This document shows, one piece after another, positions 35,010 through 43,071 of a DNA stretch of 46,408 nucleotides; the first letter of the stretch is position 1, and each line of letters opens with the position of its first letter. The position numbers and the translations under genes were made by a program. Origin of the DNA: Bacteroidales bacterium (lineage in GTDB: Bacteria; Bacteroidota; Bacteroidia; Bacteroidales; Muribaculaceae); the NCBI GenBank assembly GCA_014800245.1, contig JAAVGM010000012.1:60113-106520 (forward strand), given 5' to 3'. Under the pieces are notes generated by a model. It was given only the letters and a program-made list of their open reading frames with translations, was not told where the DNA came from and searched no databases.

Positions 35010-35056
35010 AATATTACCAATGTTGAGTTTCAGTAAGTTGAATTAATGCGGAACTA
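35010..35056. other. Probable left junction of the prophage
   Basis: These 47 bp separate the chromosomal uvrB start from the integrase stop and should contain or abut the left attachment site. No tRNA, terminator or promoter is seen. The matching right site is outside the window, so the core cannot be defined. Confidence 0.45.
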
Positions 35057-36379
35057 TTATCGGAATTTTTTTGACGATTTCATTGGAGGAAGATTGTCAA
35101 AAAGATTCATATTTTCCTTCTTTGCTTTTGATGTAATGTTAATGTAAGGATTCATTGATTTGTAGTTTTTGTGACCGGTCCATTTCATTACGATGTTTGG
35201 TGGTATGCCGAGAGAGAGGGCATTGCATACAAATGTCTTTCTGGCGGTGTGCGAAGTGATGCATTCGTATTTCTTAAATTTTTGCACTATCTTCTCAGTT
35301 CCGGAGAAATTAGCTATCTCTATTTCTTCATTCAGTTCAGCCATCTTGCCAAGTTCAGTCAACAGGTTGTTGAAATGCTTCAATGACATCTTCTGGAATA
35401 CATTGTCGGAATTGTTATGGTCTATCACCGATAGGGAGTCTATAATTCCCTTGCTGAATTGATTGAGCTCTATTACCAGTCGGTCGGATGTCTTCTTTGT
35501 TACAATTTCGATGCTATCCTCTGACACATCTCCCCATTTCAATGCTTGCATGTCTGAGAACCTAAGACCGGTGAAACAGCAGAAAAAGAACATATCCCTT
35601 GCTTTAGTTAGATTTTCAAAGTATTGGAGGTCGAGAGATTGAATTTTATACAGCTCCTCCAATTCAAGGAAAATGACAGGCTTCTTAATCGTCTTCAATG
35701 AAGCAGGCTGATTGGTGATTCTACATTCCGAGCAATATCCCCTTTCTTTAGCCCATCTTGCGAATCTCCGAATATTGTTTAAATATCCGTTGATTGTGGA
35801 GTTTTGCAGGCCGTGTGTTACTTTCGGAGTATCGTCTTCCTTTAGAGTAACCAATGGGCGACTAAAGTATGACTTCAGTAGCGTTGCATATTTTGTGTCG
35901 TCTATTTCATCAAGAGTAATGTTTGGGCCGAGAGCTGCTATCATAGATTCAAGGCTTCTCTTGACTGTTCTGATCATTCCGAATGTCCACTGACTTAGTA
36001 TCGATTGCTCCTGAATGTATTGATTTGCCAATTCGGAAATAGTCTTCCCTTTTGCGGCACCTTCCGGCTTTATCTTCTCCTTTAATTCTTCTTTTGTCGG
36101 AATCTTATCGAGATTTTCAAAATAGAAGAAAGCTTTGGAAATTCTCTCTTCAAGAATTTCAAGCTCGCGATTTATTACACTCGCCGGCACTTTGTCCGCA
36201 CCATGAGAAGTGTTCTTCCTGCATCTTGAGCCATCCCATGAAGAGCGACCCCTTGAATCAGTTTTGTTGACATGATACCCTACGGAAACAGTCAAGGATG
36301 TTCCGTGATTCCACGTTATACGCAATCTCAAAAGAGTATCGCGGAATATATATAGGAGTTTTCTTTTGATTGGGGTCAT
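35057..36379 (-). CDS. int: Tyrosine recombinase integrase
   Basis: Site-specific recombinase that integrates and excises the element. 440 residues. After an N-terminal basic arm-type region and a SAM-like core-binding domain (about 112-220), the catalytic domain shows Arg273 (TGLRFSDMQAL), Lys in the EIVTKKTSDR strand (about 295), His377 and Arg380 (SHTARKTFV), His403 (TGHKNYKSM) and nucleophile Tyr412. This is the Bacteroidota phage/conjugative-element integrase type. Last gene of the leftward lysogeny operon, 11 bp after the preceding gene, reading toward uvrB. Confidence 0.95.
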   Translation of the reverse strand: MTPIKRKLLYIFRDTLLRLRITWNHGTSLTVSVGYHVNKTDSRGRSSWDGSRCRKNTSHGADKVPASVINRELEILEERISKAFFYFENLDKIPTKEELKEKIKPEGAAKGKTISELANQYIQEQSILSQWTFGMIRTVKRSLESMIAALGPNITLDEIDDTKYATLLKSYFSRPLVTLKEDDTPKVTHGLQNSTINGYLNNIRRFARWAKERGYCSECRITNQPASLKTIKKPVIFLELEELYKIQSLDLQYFENLTKARDMFFFCCFTGLRFSDMQALKWGDVSEDSIEIVTKKTSDRLVIELNQFSKGIIDSLSVIDHNNSDNVFQKMSLKHFNNLLTELGKMAELNEEIEIANFSGTEKIVQKFKKYECITSHTARKTFVCNALSLGIPPNIVMKWTGHKNYKSMNPYINITSKAKKENMNLFDNLPPMKSSKKFR

Positions 36380-36390
36380 TGGAGTTGTAT

Positions 36391-36693
36391 TTAGGATTTA
36401 GGTTTAGGGGAGGCTCTTTTGAATTTTGGAAGTGGAGTGATCTCCTTTGAGAACATTCCACCTTGTCCTGTCAAGAGCCAAAGGGCGGAGACATCATAAT
36501 CCCTTACGAGATATGTGAGCCATTCTTGTTTTATTCTTTGTCCTTCCTTTCTGCATGTATGGAAATTCCAATAGTTTTCGCCATATTCGCGAGTAAACGT
36601 CTGCATTCCCCGGATACGTTTCTGAGCTTTGATCATATCAAGAGCTTCGAAGAATCTCTTAGTTATTTCAAGACATTCTCTTGGTTCTTCCAT
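36391..36693 (-). CDS. Small prophage protein, putative regulator
   Basis: A 100-residue basic protein. The pattern TKRFFEALDMIKAQKRIRGMQTFTREYGENYWNF and YLVRDYDVSALWLLTGQGGMF is one that I recognise from small proteins beside integrases in Bacteroides mobile elements. The WLLTGQGGMF ending resembles the end of XRE-type HTH domains, so a degenerate or compact DNA-binding fold is likely. The role could be excision control or regulation. Co-transcribed with int. Confidence 0.75.
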   Translation of the reverse strand: MEEPRECLEITKRFFEALDMIKAQKRIRGMQTFTREYGENYWNFHTCRKEGQRIKQEWLTYLVRDYDVSALWLLTGQGGMFSKEITPLPKFKRASPKPKS

Positions 36694-36754
36694 AATATAT
36701 CAATACATTCCCATTACTTAGAAAATACAAAGAGTTACAACAGAATTATATGCT

Positions 36755-37000
36755 TTATTCTGTTGGCTCTTGATACTCATACTCTTCTTGTATGGAATAT
36801 TTGTAAAGCCTTTCCATTAGTCTGCTTAACACATGACTTGTTGCAGCAAAGAAAAGAGATGTTAGGATAGCAGATATCCACACAAGCCATAAGGAAGGTC
36901 CATGAGAATCCTCCGCAATCCATAGGATTAATGATGCAACTGCAGAGAGAAGGAATATGAATGAAAGGACTTTGAGAGTCCAATAAGCGAATTTGTCCAT
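36755..37000 (-). CDS. Small two-helix membrane protein
   Basis: An 81-residue protein with hydrophobic segments at about 8-28 (TLKVLSFIFLLSAVASLIL) and 37-56 (SLWLVWISAILTSLFFAAT), and a charged C-terminal tail (EEYEYQEPTE). Inserted between the repressor (10 bp gap) and the 100-residue gene, so expressed in the lysogen. Small membrane proteins next to phage repressors often protect the lysogen from other phages; here that is inference from position only. Confidence 0.7.
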   Translation of the reverse strand: MDKFAYWTLKVLSFIFLLSAVASLILWIAEDSHGPSLWLVWISAILTSLFFAATSHVLSRLMERLYKYSIQEEYEYQEPTE

Positions 37001-37010
37001 AATTAGAAAA

Positions 37011-37982
37011 TTAAATTGTTGAGTTTATGAATGTTCCTCCCAGCACTCTGTATATGCCGAGAATAATTGATTTCTCTATTTTAAAAGGTGGATATTTTGG
37101 ATTAATGCTTCGAGCCTCAATATATTCATCCTCATCTGCTGGAAATATGTTTTTTACGATTACTCCGTCATAAGTGTCGATAACCATAGTGTTCCCCCAA
37201 GGGATGAAGCTTCCTGTCATTTTCTTAATAAAAAGATATGATCCGTTCCGGTAATCAGGCTCCATGCTATCTCCTGATACCTGTATAGCCCAATCTGCCC
37301 CATTCACAGGAGATTTAATTTTCCGACAGTTGGATAGTTCAATTCCATCAGATAGGTTTTGAAGGCTTCCTGCCATTGCTTCAACTGGAAGGAGTGGAAC
37401 AAAATCTGATTCGTCTTGGATGTTACAATCTTGCGCTGAATCAGAGTATCTGAAATTTCTAATTATATTTTCGGGAGGTTGCCAATCAGTATCATTCCCT
37501 TTGTCGTAATAAAAATTATAGTCTAACCATAGTTCTTTCACAAATTGATTTGATGATTCTATGTCTGAATCATGAACCAGATTATAAATAGCAGATCTGA
37601 ATCTATCCCATTTTATGTAAGGAACCTCACAAATTTTATACCATCCATCTTGAAAGGAAGGCCAATCATCTCCATTTGCATGAAAACCATGAGTTTTTTC
37701 ATTGTAATAACATGGAATAATGGCAACATCATTCTTAGAACGAAGCATATTTTCACCCTCCCCACTCAACCAATCTGAATTGAATATATCGCCAAATGCG
37801 TGATTAAATCTACTAAGGAAATTTTGAGTCAGATATTTAGAATCTCCATTAAATGCTTTTGAGACATTAGGTGGAGTAGATCCCATAATATCTGCAATAT
37901 CTTTTTGAGTATGCACTTTTCCAAGACTACGAAGATAATCATAGGCTTCTCTTAGATTATTAACGCTTATACTAATATTCAT
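37011..37982 (-). CDS. Phage repressor, HTH plus S24 peptidase domain
   Basis: A 323-residue CI/LexA-type repressor. The N-terminal HTH covers about 10-75 (GKVHTQKDIADIMGSTPPNVSKAF). The C-terminal S24 domain has the Ser-Lys dyad Ser239 (VSGDSMEPDYRNG) and Lys277 (GVIVKNIF), and an Ala204-Gly205 bond (EAMAGS) placed where self-cleavage occurs in LexA-like proteins. It should keep the lytic operon off and be inactivated by RecA filaments after DNA damage. The linker between the domains (about 85-190) is long and contains many Trp and Tyr. Divergent from the first early gene across a 113-bp operator region. Confidence 0.93.
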   Translation of the reverse strand: MNISISVNNLREAYDYLRSLGKVHTQKDIADIMGSTPPNVSKAFNGDSKYLTQNFLSRFNHAFGDIFNSDWLSGEGENMLRSKNDVAIIPCYYNEKTHGFHANGDDWPSFQDGWYKICEVPYIKWDRFRSAIYNLVHDSDIESSNQFVKELWLDYNFYYDKGNDTDWQPPENIIRNFRYSDSAQDCNIQDESDFVPLLPVEAMAGSLQNLSDGIELSNCRKIKSPVNGADWAIQVSGDSMEPDYRNGSYLFIKKMTGSFIPWGNTMVIDTYDGVIVKNIFPADEDEYIEARSINPKYPPFKIEKSIILGIYRVLGGTFINSTI

Positions 37983-38095
37983 TGTTAATAATAGTTAATA
38001 ATAGCAATAATTATTGTTATAAACATTGTTATACCAATTTTTATTACTAACTTTACATCAAAATTAATAACACGACTACAAAATTAATTAAAAGT
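37983..38095. promoter_or_regulatory. Prophage switch region with candidate operators
   Basis: Contains the direct repeat GTTAATAATA twice (37984-38003), an 18-bp palindrome with one mismatch at 38002-38019 (core AATAATTATT), TTGTTATA twice (38014-38021, 38026-38033) and the rightward promoter (38025-38055). A minus-strand -7 word (TAATTTTG) lies at 38059-38066. Confidence 0.65.
38025..38055 (+). promoter_or_regulatory. Rightward early promoter of the prophage
   Basis: ATTG (38025-38028), 19 bp, TAACTTTA (38048-38055): one base off at each box from the host consensus, and the same TAACTTTACATC core as two later promoters. Confidence 0.65.
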
Positions 38096-38374
38096 ATGGA
38101 AAAACCAAATACTTTTGAGGCCCAAGATGGAAAAATGACCCTCATGGACTATTACCAAAGCATTCCAAAATATCCCAAGCAGGATTTTATTAAAGAGATC
38201 TGCAAGAGATGTGATGTAAATGAAAATACAGTCCGCAACTGGCTTGCCGGGAGAAATCTCCCTCAAAAGGCATCATATCTGCGGACGCTCTCTGAAATGA
38301 CCGGGATTCCGGAGGAGAACCTGTTCGAGCGCGACAACGACAAATCTGTTTTGTCAGAAGATAACAACCACTGA
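38096..38374 (+). CDS. HTH protein, Cro-like position
   Basis: A 92-residue protein with an HTH at about 32-75 (FIKEICKRCDVNENTVRNWLAGRNLPQKASYLRTLSEMTGIPEENLF; helix 3 within ENTVRNWLAGR). It is the first rightward gene opposite the repressor, the place of Cro in lambdoid phages, so it may repress the lysogeny promoter or activate early genes. The acidic tail is short. Assignment of a Cro role is by position. Confidence 0.82.
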   Translation: MEKPNTFEAQDGKMTLMDYYQSIPKYPKQDFIKEICKRCDVNENTVRNWLAGRNLPQKASYLRTLSEMTGIPEENLFERDNDKSVLSEDNNH

Positions 38375-38400
38375 AAGTATATTGAGACAACACTAAAAGT

Positions 38401-38943
38401 ATGAATAGAGAATATTTCATTTGCGACGAAAAGCTCTTCTGTATCTCCGATGGATCAACCCGGGAGATAACAGAGAAGGACACAGAGCTGATCGATGAGA
38501 TTCTGCAAAGGGTCGAGACCTTCTACCCGAAAGCTATGGAAGCCCTAAATGATGTCTATGGAGAAAGCAGCCCGAACGTGAGCTATTACAAATATCTGCG
38601 GGTTCGTAGGTTCCTTAGATGCAATTTCGGAGATCTGGACACCAAAGACCATGATGATGTTGACGGTGTGTTCAATTTCGAGAAGATTCAGTGTCCGTTG
38701 AGAGGGGAGTGTAAGTATGACGGAGTGATATGCCTTCCGGAATACTCTTCCAGACTATCGGATGCAGAGAAGAGGGTCATGAAGCTCTATTATGAAAGCA
38801 ATAGCATCGACAGGATAGCCGACAGGCTCTTTATCTCCTGCAATACTGTAAAGAACCACATCAAGGCATCCTATGCAAAGCTCGGAGTACATTCGAGGGG
38901 AGAATTCATCAAATACGCATCAAAACATCATTTATTCGGATAA
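38401..38943 (+). CDS. LuxR-type HTH transcription factor
   Basis: A 180-residue protein. The C-terminal 65 residues form a LuxR/GerE HTH: LSDAEKRVMKLYYESNSIDRIADRLFISCNTVKNHIKASYAKLGVHSRGEFIKY in successive helices. The N-terminal 110 residues contain a cluster of Cys (CNF, CPLRGECKYDGVIC), possibly binding a metal. It probably controls phage early or late genes. A short motif ACAACACTAAAAGT lies directly before the start, shared with two other phage genes. Confidence 0.85.
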   Translation: MNREYFICDEKLFCISDGSTREITEKDTELIDEILQRVETFYPKAMEALNDVYGESSPNVSYYKYLRVRRFLRCNFGDLDTKDHDDVDGVFNFEKIQCPLRGECKYDGVICLPEYSSRLSDAEKRVMKLYYESNSIDRIADRLFISCNTVKNHIKASYAKLGVHSRGEFIKYASKHHLFG

Positions 38944-38946
38944 GAT

Positions 38947-39153
38947 ATGGAAAGAACATTGATAAAAGGGAATAAGGCACTTGCAGAAACACTCGGGGTG
39001 CACTTCCAGACAGTCCAGCAATGGAGAAGCAAGGGATTGCTTAAAGACGCGACAATGGTTGAACGTGGTCGGGTAATCATTTATGATCTTGACAAGGTTT
39101 TTGAATGTCTGAAATATCGCCCGGTGTCGGCAGGAAGGAGGAGAGCGATATGA
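38947..39153 (+). CDS. Excisionase-like DNA-binding protein (DUF3853-like)
   Basis: A 68-residue basic protein with a MerR/excisionase-like winged HTH: GNKALAETLGVHFQTVQQWRSKGLLKDATM, then VERGRVIIYDLDKVFECL. Small proteins of this pattern (I believe DUF3853) are common in Bacteroides mobile elements. It may steer integrase toward excision or act as a regulator. Its stop overlaps the next start (ATGA). Confidence 0.78.
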   Translation: MERTLIKGNKALAETLGVHFQTVQQWRSKGLLKDATMVERGRVIIYDLDKVFECLKYRPVSAGRRRAI

Positions 39154-39389
39154 ACACAAGGATAATGCTTCTCACAATATTGATGTATATCCTCGGAATG
39201 GTTGCACTTTTCTGCATTTTCTCCGAACCAGCAGACGACTCGCAGACGTGGATGGCAGACTTGATTAAAGCGAAAACAATTGGTATTGTAGCCGGACTGG
39301 GCGTATGGTTGATCAACAGACATTTGAAGAGAATGACAATAAATAATACAATATTCTTAAGCAAAAGGCAAGAACCCAAGAGAGGGTGA
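39150..39389 (+). CDS. Small two-helix membrane protein
   Basis: A 79-residue protein starting at ATG 39150 (MNTRIMLLTILMYILGMVALF), overlapping the previous stop by 4 nt; a longer frame upstream is unlikely because it would overlap that gene by 49 bases. Hydrophobic segments at about 4-24 and 42-57 (TIGIVAGLGVWLIN), with a basic C-terminus. Unknown function. Confidence 0.65.
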   Translation: MNTRIMLLTILMYILGMVALFCIFSEPADDSQTWMADLIKAKTIGIVAGLGVWLINRHLKRMTINNTIFLSKRQEPKRG

Positions 39390-39480
39390 GCCATTACAAT
39401 CCTTATACATTTAAATTGAGTTAGGTTAATTTCAACTACATAAGCGTTCTGAAATTCCTACACAAATTTTAAGATTCAAA

Positions 39481-39593
39481 GGTCCCAACTTCCGTGAGGA
39501 AAGCAAGACCGACACCACCGGATAGCTCAATGGCAGAGCCATAGCGGAGTTGAATGACCGCGAACGATGAGGGTTCGAATCCCTCTCCGGCGA
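39481..39593 (+). ncRNA. tRNA-like structured RNA of the prophage
   Basis: 39516-39593 has a tRNA frame: acceptor CACCGGA with TCCGGCG (one mismatch), D-stem GCTC/GAGC, and T-arm GAGGG-TTCGAAT-CCCTC. The middle is abnormal: 28 nt instead of 21-22 between D- and T-stem, with a 4-bp GCGG/CCGC stem closing a 10-nt loop (AGTTGAATGA), so no anticodon can be assigned. A hairpin (GGTC..CTTCC gtga GGAA..GACC) lies directly before it at 39481-39510. It may be a decayed tRNA or a tRNA-mimic RNA. No protein gene fits 39390-39674. Confidence 0.55.
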
Positions 39594-39674
39594 CAAGATC
39601 AGGAATCGTTTTCGTGATATCATGGGAATGCTTCCGACCGCCAAAACAAAATATTAATTAAAACAGAAAAGAAA

Positions 39675-40676
39675 ATGAGTTTATTCAAGAAACCATCAGA
39701 ACTTACCGCCAAGCCGGGGATCGTCGGGATGATTTACGGACAACCCGGTTCAGGCAAATCCACATTAGCCTGTTCCGCCCCTGGGGCAGTAATGCTTGAT
39801 TATGACGGAGGTGTAAACCGAATCAATGGCGCGCATCAGGTGCCCACACTCCAGATCTCCACTTGGGAGCAGACAGCGGAGGCACTCGCAGAGATAAAGG
39901 CTACACCAGAAATCCAGACTGTGCTGATAGATACAGTCGGAAAGCAACTTGCCTTTATGGAGGAATACATCAAGAGGAACGTGACTTTCTCGAAAGGTGG
40001 AAACCCGGTTGAGGTGAATCGCGACGGATCTCTGTCAATGAAGGGATTTGGAAGAAGGAAACAGATGTTCGTGGATTTCATCAAGGAGATTACGGTAATA
40101 GGCAAAAATGTAATCTTCATAGCCCACGACAAGGAGGATAAGGATGGAGATAACAGGTATTTTCGCCCGGATGTCGGCGGATCCTCTGCCACTGACCTTA
40201 TGCGTGAGCTTGATTTGGTAGGGTATGTGCAGATTATAGGCACAGAAAGAACCATCACCTTCACCCCGACAGGAGCCTATTATGCAAAAGACACATGCGG
40301 AATGCCCGGAATTATTCCTATCCCCTCCCTTATAAACAGCGATGGCGTAGTTGTAGGTGAGAACAATTTCTTTTGCAAGGTGATAGCCAACTATAAGAAC
40401 AGGATCAAGAGTAATCTTGAGAACAACCGCAAGTTGGATTCCCTCAAACAAGAGATCGACAAAAACATAGAGTTGGTAACAGATGCAGATTCAGCCAACA
40501 ATTTTGTGGATTGGTGCAAGAGTATTGAACACATATATAACTCAGCCGCTATAGCAAAGAGTCGTATCTCACGCAAGGCAAAAGAGCTTGGGCTGACGCT
40601 TGACATGACAACTAAGAAGTATGTGAAACCTGCCGAAAGTGCAAAAGAAGAGACAACTGATGGGAGCGCAGCCTAA
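39675..40676 (+). CDS. Sak4-like phage ATPase (AAA_24)
   Basis: A 333-residue RecA-fold ATPase of the type phages use for single-strand annealing-like recombination. Walker A is GQPGSGKST (22-30), Walker B-like TVLIDTVG near 91-98, and DVGGSSATDLMRELDLVGYV and IFIAHDKED are typical of the AAA_24 family. The extra C-terminal region (about 240-333) is helical and charged. It probably pairs with the SSB-like protein encoded two genes downstream. Its end overlaps the start of the nuclease gene by 17 nt. Confidence 0.85.
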   Translation: MSLFKKPSELTAKPGIVGMIYGQPGSGKSTLACSAPGAVMLDYDGGVNRINGAHQVPTLQISTWEQTAEALAEIKATPEIQTVLIDTVGKQLAFMEEYIKRNVTFSKGGNPVEVNRDGSLSMKGFGRRKQMFVDFIKEITVIGKNVIFIAHDKEDKDGDNRYFRPDVGGSSATDLMRELDLVGYVQIIGTERTITFTPTGAYYAKDTCGMPGIIPIPSLINSDGVVVGENNFFCKVIANYKNRIKSNLENNRKLDSLKQEIDKNIELVTDADSANNFVDWCKSIEHIYNSAAIAKSRISRKAKELGLTLDMTTKKYVKPAESAKEETTDGSAA

Positions 40677-41565
40677 ATATAGGATCTATCCCTCGCTTCT
40701 TGACAAATACCAGGATCTCCTCGACTATGAAACCATAGCCGAGGAGGACTGGAACAAAGTAAGTGAAACTGCCCTTGAAAGAGGCGAATTTAAGGGATGC
40801 GATGCAGGAGACTACAAGCTTACTCCGGATGAAATGTATCTCAAGCTTGAGGCTGAGCTCATCGACACTATCAACAGATGCCCGAGAAAGCCAAACGAGG
40901 CGGCTGACAAAGGAACTGCATTCAACGAGATTGTGGATTGCCTTATTGAAGGACGAGGATCAAGCCGAGAAGATTGTAAAATCTATTCCTGCTACAACAA
41001 GGGAGGTCTGAATGCCATCAAGATTATCAGAGCTGAGATAAACGGATTCGTATTTGACTATGATGTTAAGCTATGCAAGGAAACCGCCAAAGCATTTGAT
41101 GGAGCTGTAACGCAGTATCTCACAAGCGCAGTAATGAAAACTGCATTCGGCTCGGTGGAGATATATGGTTTCATTGACGAATGGGTAGGGAACCGGATGG
41201 TTGATATCAAGACCACAGGGAAATACTCATTCGGCAAGTATGAGAAGAAATGGCAGAGACATGCCTATCCATGGTGTGCCCTCGAATCCGGAGATGCAGA
41301 GGAGATAGAGAGTTTCACCTATTGGGTGCTTGAATGGGCTTATCAGAGGCAAGGAAATCCACTGAAGGCGAAGAGCATCACAGAAGAGACATATACCTAC
41401 GACCATCAAAATACCTCCCTTCTGCTTCGGCAGCATGTGGAGAGCCTTATCGGATGGCTGGAATATAGAAAAGAATTCATACAAGACAAGCGCATCTTCG
41501 GAGGGGAGAACCCTGAAGGGTGGCACGGCACTCCGGTAGATCCTGCGCTTCTTGAACACCAATAA
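40660..41565 (+). CDS. PD-(D/E)xK exonuclease, RecB/Cas4-like
   Basis: A 301-residue protein with the RecB-like nuclease set: GTAFNEIVDCL (85-95), Asp173 in IYGFIDEW, Asp192 and Lys194 in VDIKTT, and the QRHAY motif (199-203, QxxxY). I start it at ATG 40660; a GTG 21 bases earlier is possible. Phage proteins of this type resect DNA ends in recombination together with an annealing protein. The partner here is likely the Sak4-like ATPase just upstream. No iron-sulfur Cys cluster is obvious. Confidence 0.85.
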   Translation: MGAQPKYRIYPSLLDKYQDLLDYETIAEEDWNKVSETALERGEFKGCDAGDYKLTPDEMYLKLEAELIDTINRCPRKPNEAADKGTAFNEIVDCLIEGRGSSREDCKIYSCYNKGGLNAIKIIRAEINGFVFDYDVKLCKETAKAFDGAVTQYLTSAVMKTAFGSVEIYGFIDEWVGNRMVDIKTTGKYSFGKYEKKWQRHAYPWCALESGDAEEIESFTYWVLEWAYQRQGNPLKAKSITEETYTYDHQNTSLLLRQHVESLIGWLEYRKEFIQDKRIFGGENPEGWHGTPVDPALLEHQ

Positions 41566-41582
41566 CCTAAAACCTAAAGAAA

Positions 41583-42056
41583 ATGGCAAACAAAATCAGT
41601 GGGCGAGTCATAGAACTCACCCTCACAGAGACCTTGACTTCCGCAAGTGGAAATCTATATACAAAACGAGAGGTTGTAATAGAACGGACAATCTTTGACA
41701 GAAACACCGGATTTCCCACAACAGACAGCACTGACACTCCCACCTTCACGCTAATAGGGCAGAATTGCAATGCGCTTGACCGAGCGAAGATTGGAGACAG
41801 CATAACTATCCATTATGACCTTCAAGGGAGGAGCTATGTAAAGAATGGTATAAAGAAGTACTTCACAGATATACGCGTTTTCAATGTGGAGCTCCGCGAT
41901 ATGCCACAGCCGATAGCGAATGACGAGGAAGGAAAGACTGACACAACGTTTGATACCAACAATCCTTACGGATTGATCACACCGGAGAATCTTCCAAAGG
42001 CTTCATCAGATCAAATAAGCGCATCTAAGCTCGAAAATGATGACCTCCCATTCTAA
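41583..42056 (+). CDS. DUF3127-like OB-fold protein with SSB-type tail
   Basis: A 157-residue protein resembling DUF3127, a single-strand DNA-binding OB-fold family: KISGRVIELTLTETLTSASG, TKREVVIE, TFTLIGQNCNALDRAKIGDSITIHYDLQGRSYV. The last residues NDDLPF copy the acidic tip by which SSB recruits partners, preceded by a disordered linker. It probably coats phage single-stranded DNA and recruits replication or recombination proteins. The DnaB-like helicase downstream carries a similar tip. Confidence 0.82.
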   Translation: MANKISGRVIELTLTETLTSASGNLYTKREVVIERTIFDRNTGFPTTDSTDTPTFTLIGQNCNALDRAKIGDSITIHYDLQGRSYVKNGIKKYFTDIRVFNVELRDMPQPIANDEEGKTDTTFDTNNPYGLITPENLPKASSDQISASKLENDDLPF

Positions 42057-42077
42057 CATACTATTTAGATAATTAAA

Positions 42078-42518
42078 ATGCTCTACGACCTCTCAAACGA
42101 ATTGCAAGCCGAGAATTTCAAGCGGAGATGTAACCTCCTTTACAAGAACAGGGGCATAGTGGATCTGACCGAGAAGAAGCAGCAACGCACCATCAGGCAG
42201 AATTCATATCTCCATGCAGCCTTGGGATATTTCGGTCTGCAATTCGGCTACACCATTGATGAAGTGAAACGATGGTATTTCAAGGAAACCTGCAACCGCG
42301 AGCTTTTTGTAAAGGAGATCTCGGATAGGTTCACCGGCGAAACTCGCATACAGCTTCGTTCCTCCTCCGATCTGACCACAGAAGAGATGACTCTGGCAAT
42401 AGAGAGATTCCGGGATTGGTCGGCAATGAAAGCCGGAGTGTATATACCATCCCCAGACGAGCATCGACTTGTGATGCAGATGGAGATTGAGGCTGAAAGG
42501 GCAAGACAATACCTATAA
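42078..42518 (+). CDS. NinB/Orf-like recombination protein
   Basis: A 146-residue basic protein. The blocks RTIRQNSYLHAALGYFGLQFGYTIDEVKRWYFKETC and SSSDLTTEEMTLAIERFRDWSAMKAGVYIPSPDE resemble the NinB (lambda Orf) family, recombination mediators that bind single-strand DNA and SSB. Located between an OB-fold protein and RusA, which fits. Assignment by pattern only. Confidence 0.68.
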   Translation: MLYDLSNELQAENFKRRCNLLYKNRGIVDLTEKKQQRTIRQNSYLHAALGYFGLQFGYTIDEVKRWYFKETCNRELFVKEISDRFTGETRIQLRSSSDLTTEEMTLAIERFRDWSAMKAGVYIPSPDEHRLVMQMEIEAERARQYL

Positions 42519-42521
42519 TGA

Positions 42522-42908
42522 ATGATGGAATCCAAGAAACAAGAAATTGACTATCCGCGTCAGACAATCCACGGACAGCCTCCGAGCAAGAGCAATACCT
42601 ACAAGATTACTAAGATTGCCGGGCATTTCTCACTTGGGAAAACCAATGCTATGAAGGAATATGAAGAGAGTTTCTTCATGCAGTGTTCGCTGAGGAAGAG
42701 AATGATTACATCAAGGTTCAAGCTTATAATTGATGTATTCTTCAAGAGCGATCAGCCAGACCTTGACAACTCCTTGAAAGTGGTTCTCGACTGCCTGCAA
42801 TCCTGCGGAGCGATAAAGAACGACCGACTCTGCGCTGAAATCCACGCCCGCAAGTTGATTGATAAAAAGGATCCGAGGATTGAGTTCATTCTGGAGGATC
42901 TGACATAG
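42522..42908 (+). CDS. rusA: RusA-family Holliday junction resolvase
   Basis: A 128-residue endonuclease that cuts Holliday junctions. The N-terminal GQPPSKSNTYKI and the metal-binding QPDLDNSLKVVLDCL with Asp80 and Asp82, then AIKNDRL with Asp101, match the three Asp residues of RusA. Lys86 follows in the active region. In phages it resolves recombination and replication intermediates, in line with the neighbouring genes. Two in-frame ATGs stand at the start; the first is taken. Confidence 0.93.
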   Translation: MMESKKQEIDYPRQTIHGQPPSKSNTYKITKIAGHFSLGKTNAMKEYEESFFMQCSLRKRMITSRFKLIIDVFFKSDQPDLDNSLKVVLDCLQSCGAIKNDRLCAEIHARKLIDKKDPRIEFILEDLT

Positions 42909-42958
42909 GCTTCCGCAGGCTGTTGAAGTAAATTGAGTAAAAAGCTGAATAGTAATTA

Positions 42959-42972
42959 TTTGTGGATGTAAA
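42959..42972 (-). repeat. Inverted copy of the phage promoter element
   Basis: TTTGTGGATGTAAA, the exact reverse complement of 43041-43054. It lies 68 bp before that copy, in the gap after rusA. Confidence 0.8.
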
Positions 42973-43036
42973 AGTGGAAAAGTGCATCAAAATGTTAAAA
43001 TCTAAAAAATATTATGATAATCTCAATAAAAATTTA

Positions 43037-43063
43037 TAACTTTACATCCACAAACACTAAAAG
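43037..43063 (+). promoter_or_regulatory. Phage promoter of the replication genes
   Basis: TAACTTTA (43037-43044) followed by CATCCACAAACACTAAAAGT, shared almost base for base with 45735 onward. No clear -33 box. The start of the next gene is at 43072. Confidence 0.65.
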
Positions 43064-43071
43064 TTATCAAT

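Noticed and set aside
35010..35056. tRNA attachment site for the prophage
   Set aside because: No tRNA sequence is found at the junction; the only canonical tRNA is at 2620-2693, far away.
39432..39644. 70-codon minus-strand frame containing RDSNPHRSRSFNSA
   Set aside because: This kind of peptide is a known false frame from antisense tRNA sequence; it supports the tRNA-like RNA on the plus strand instead.
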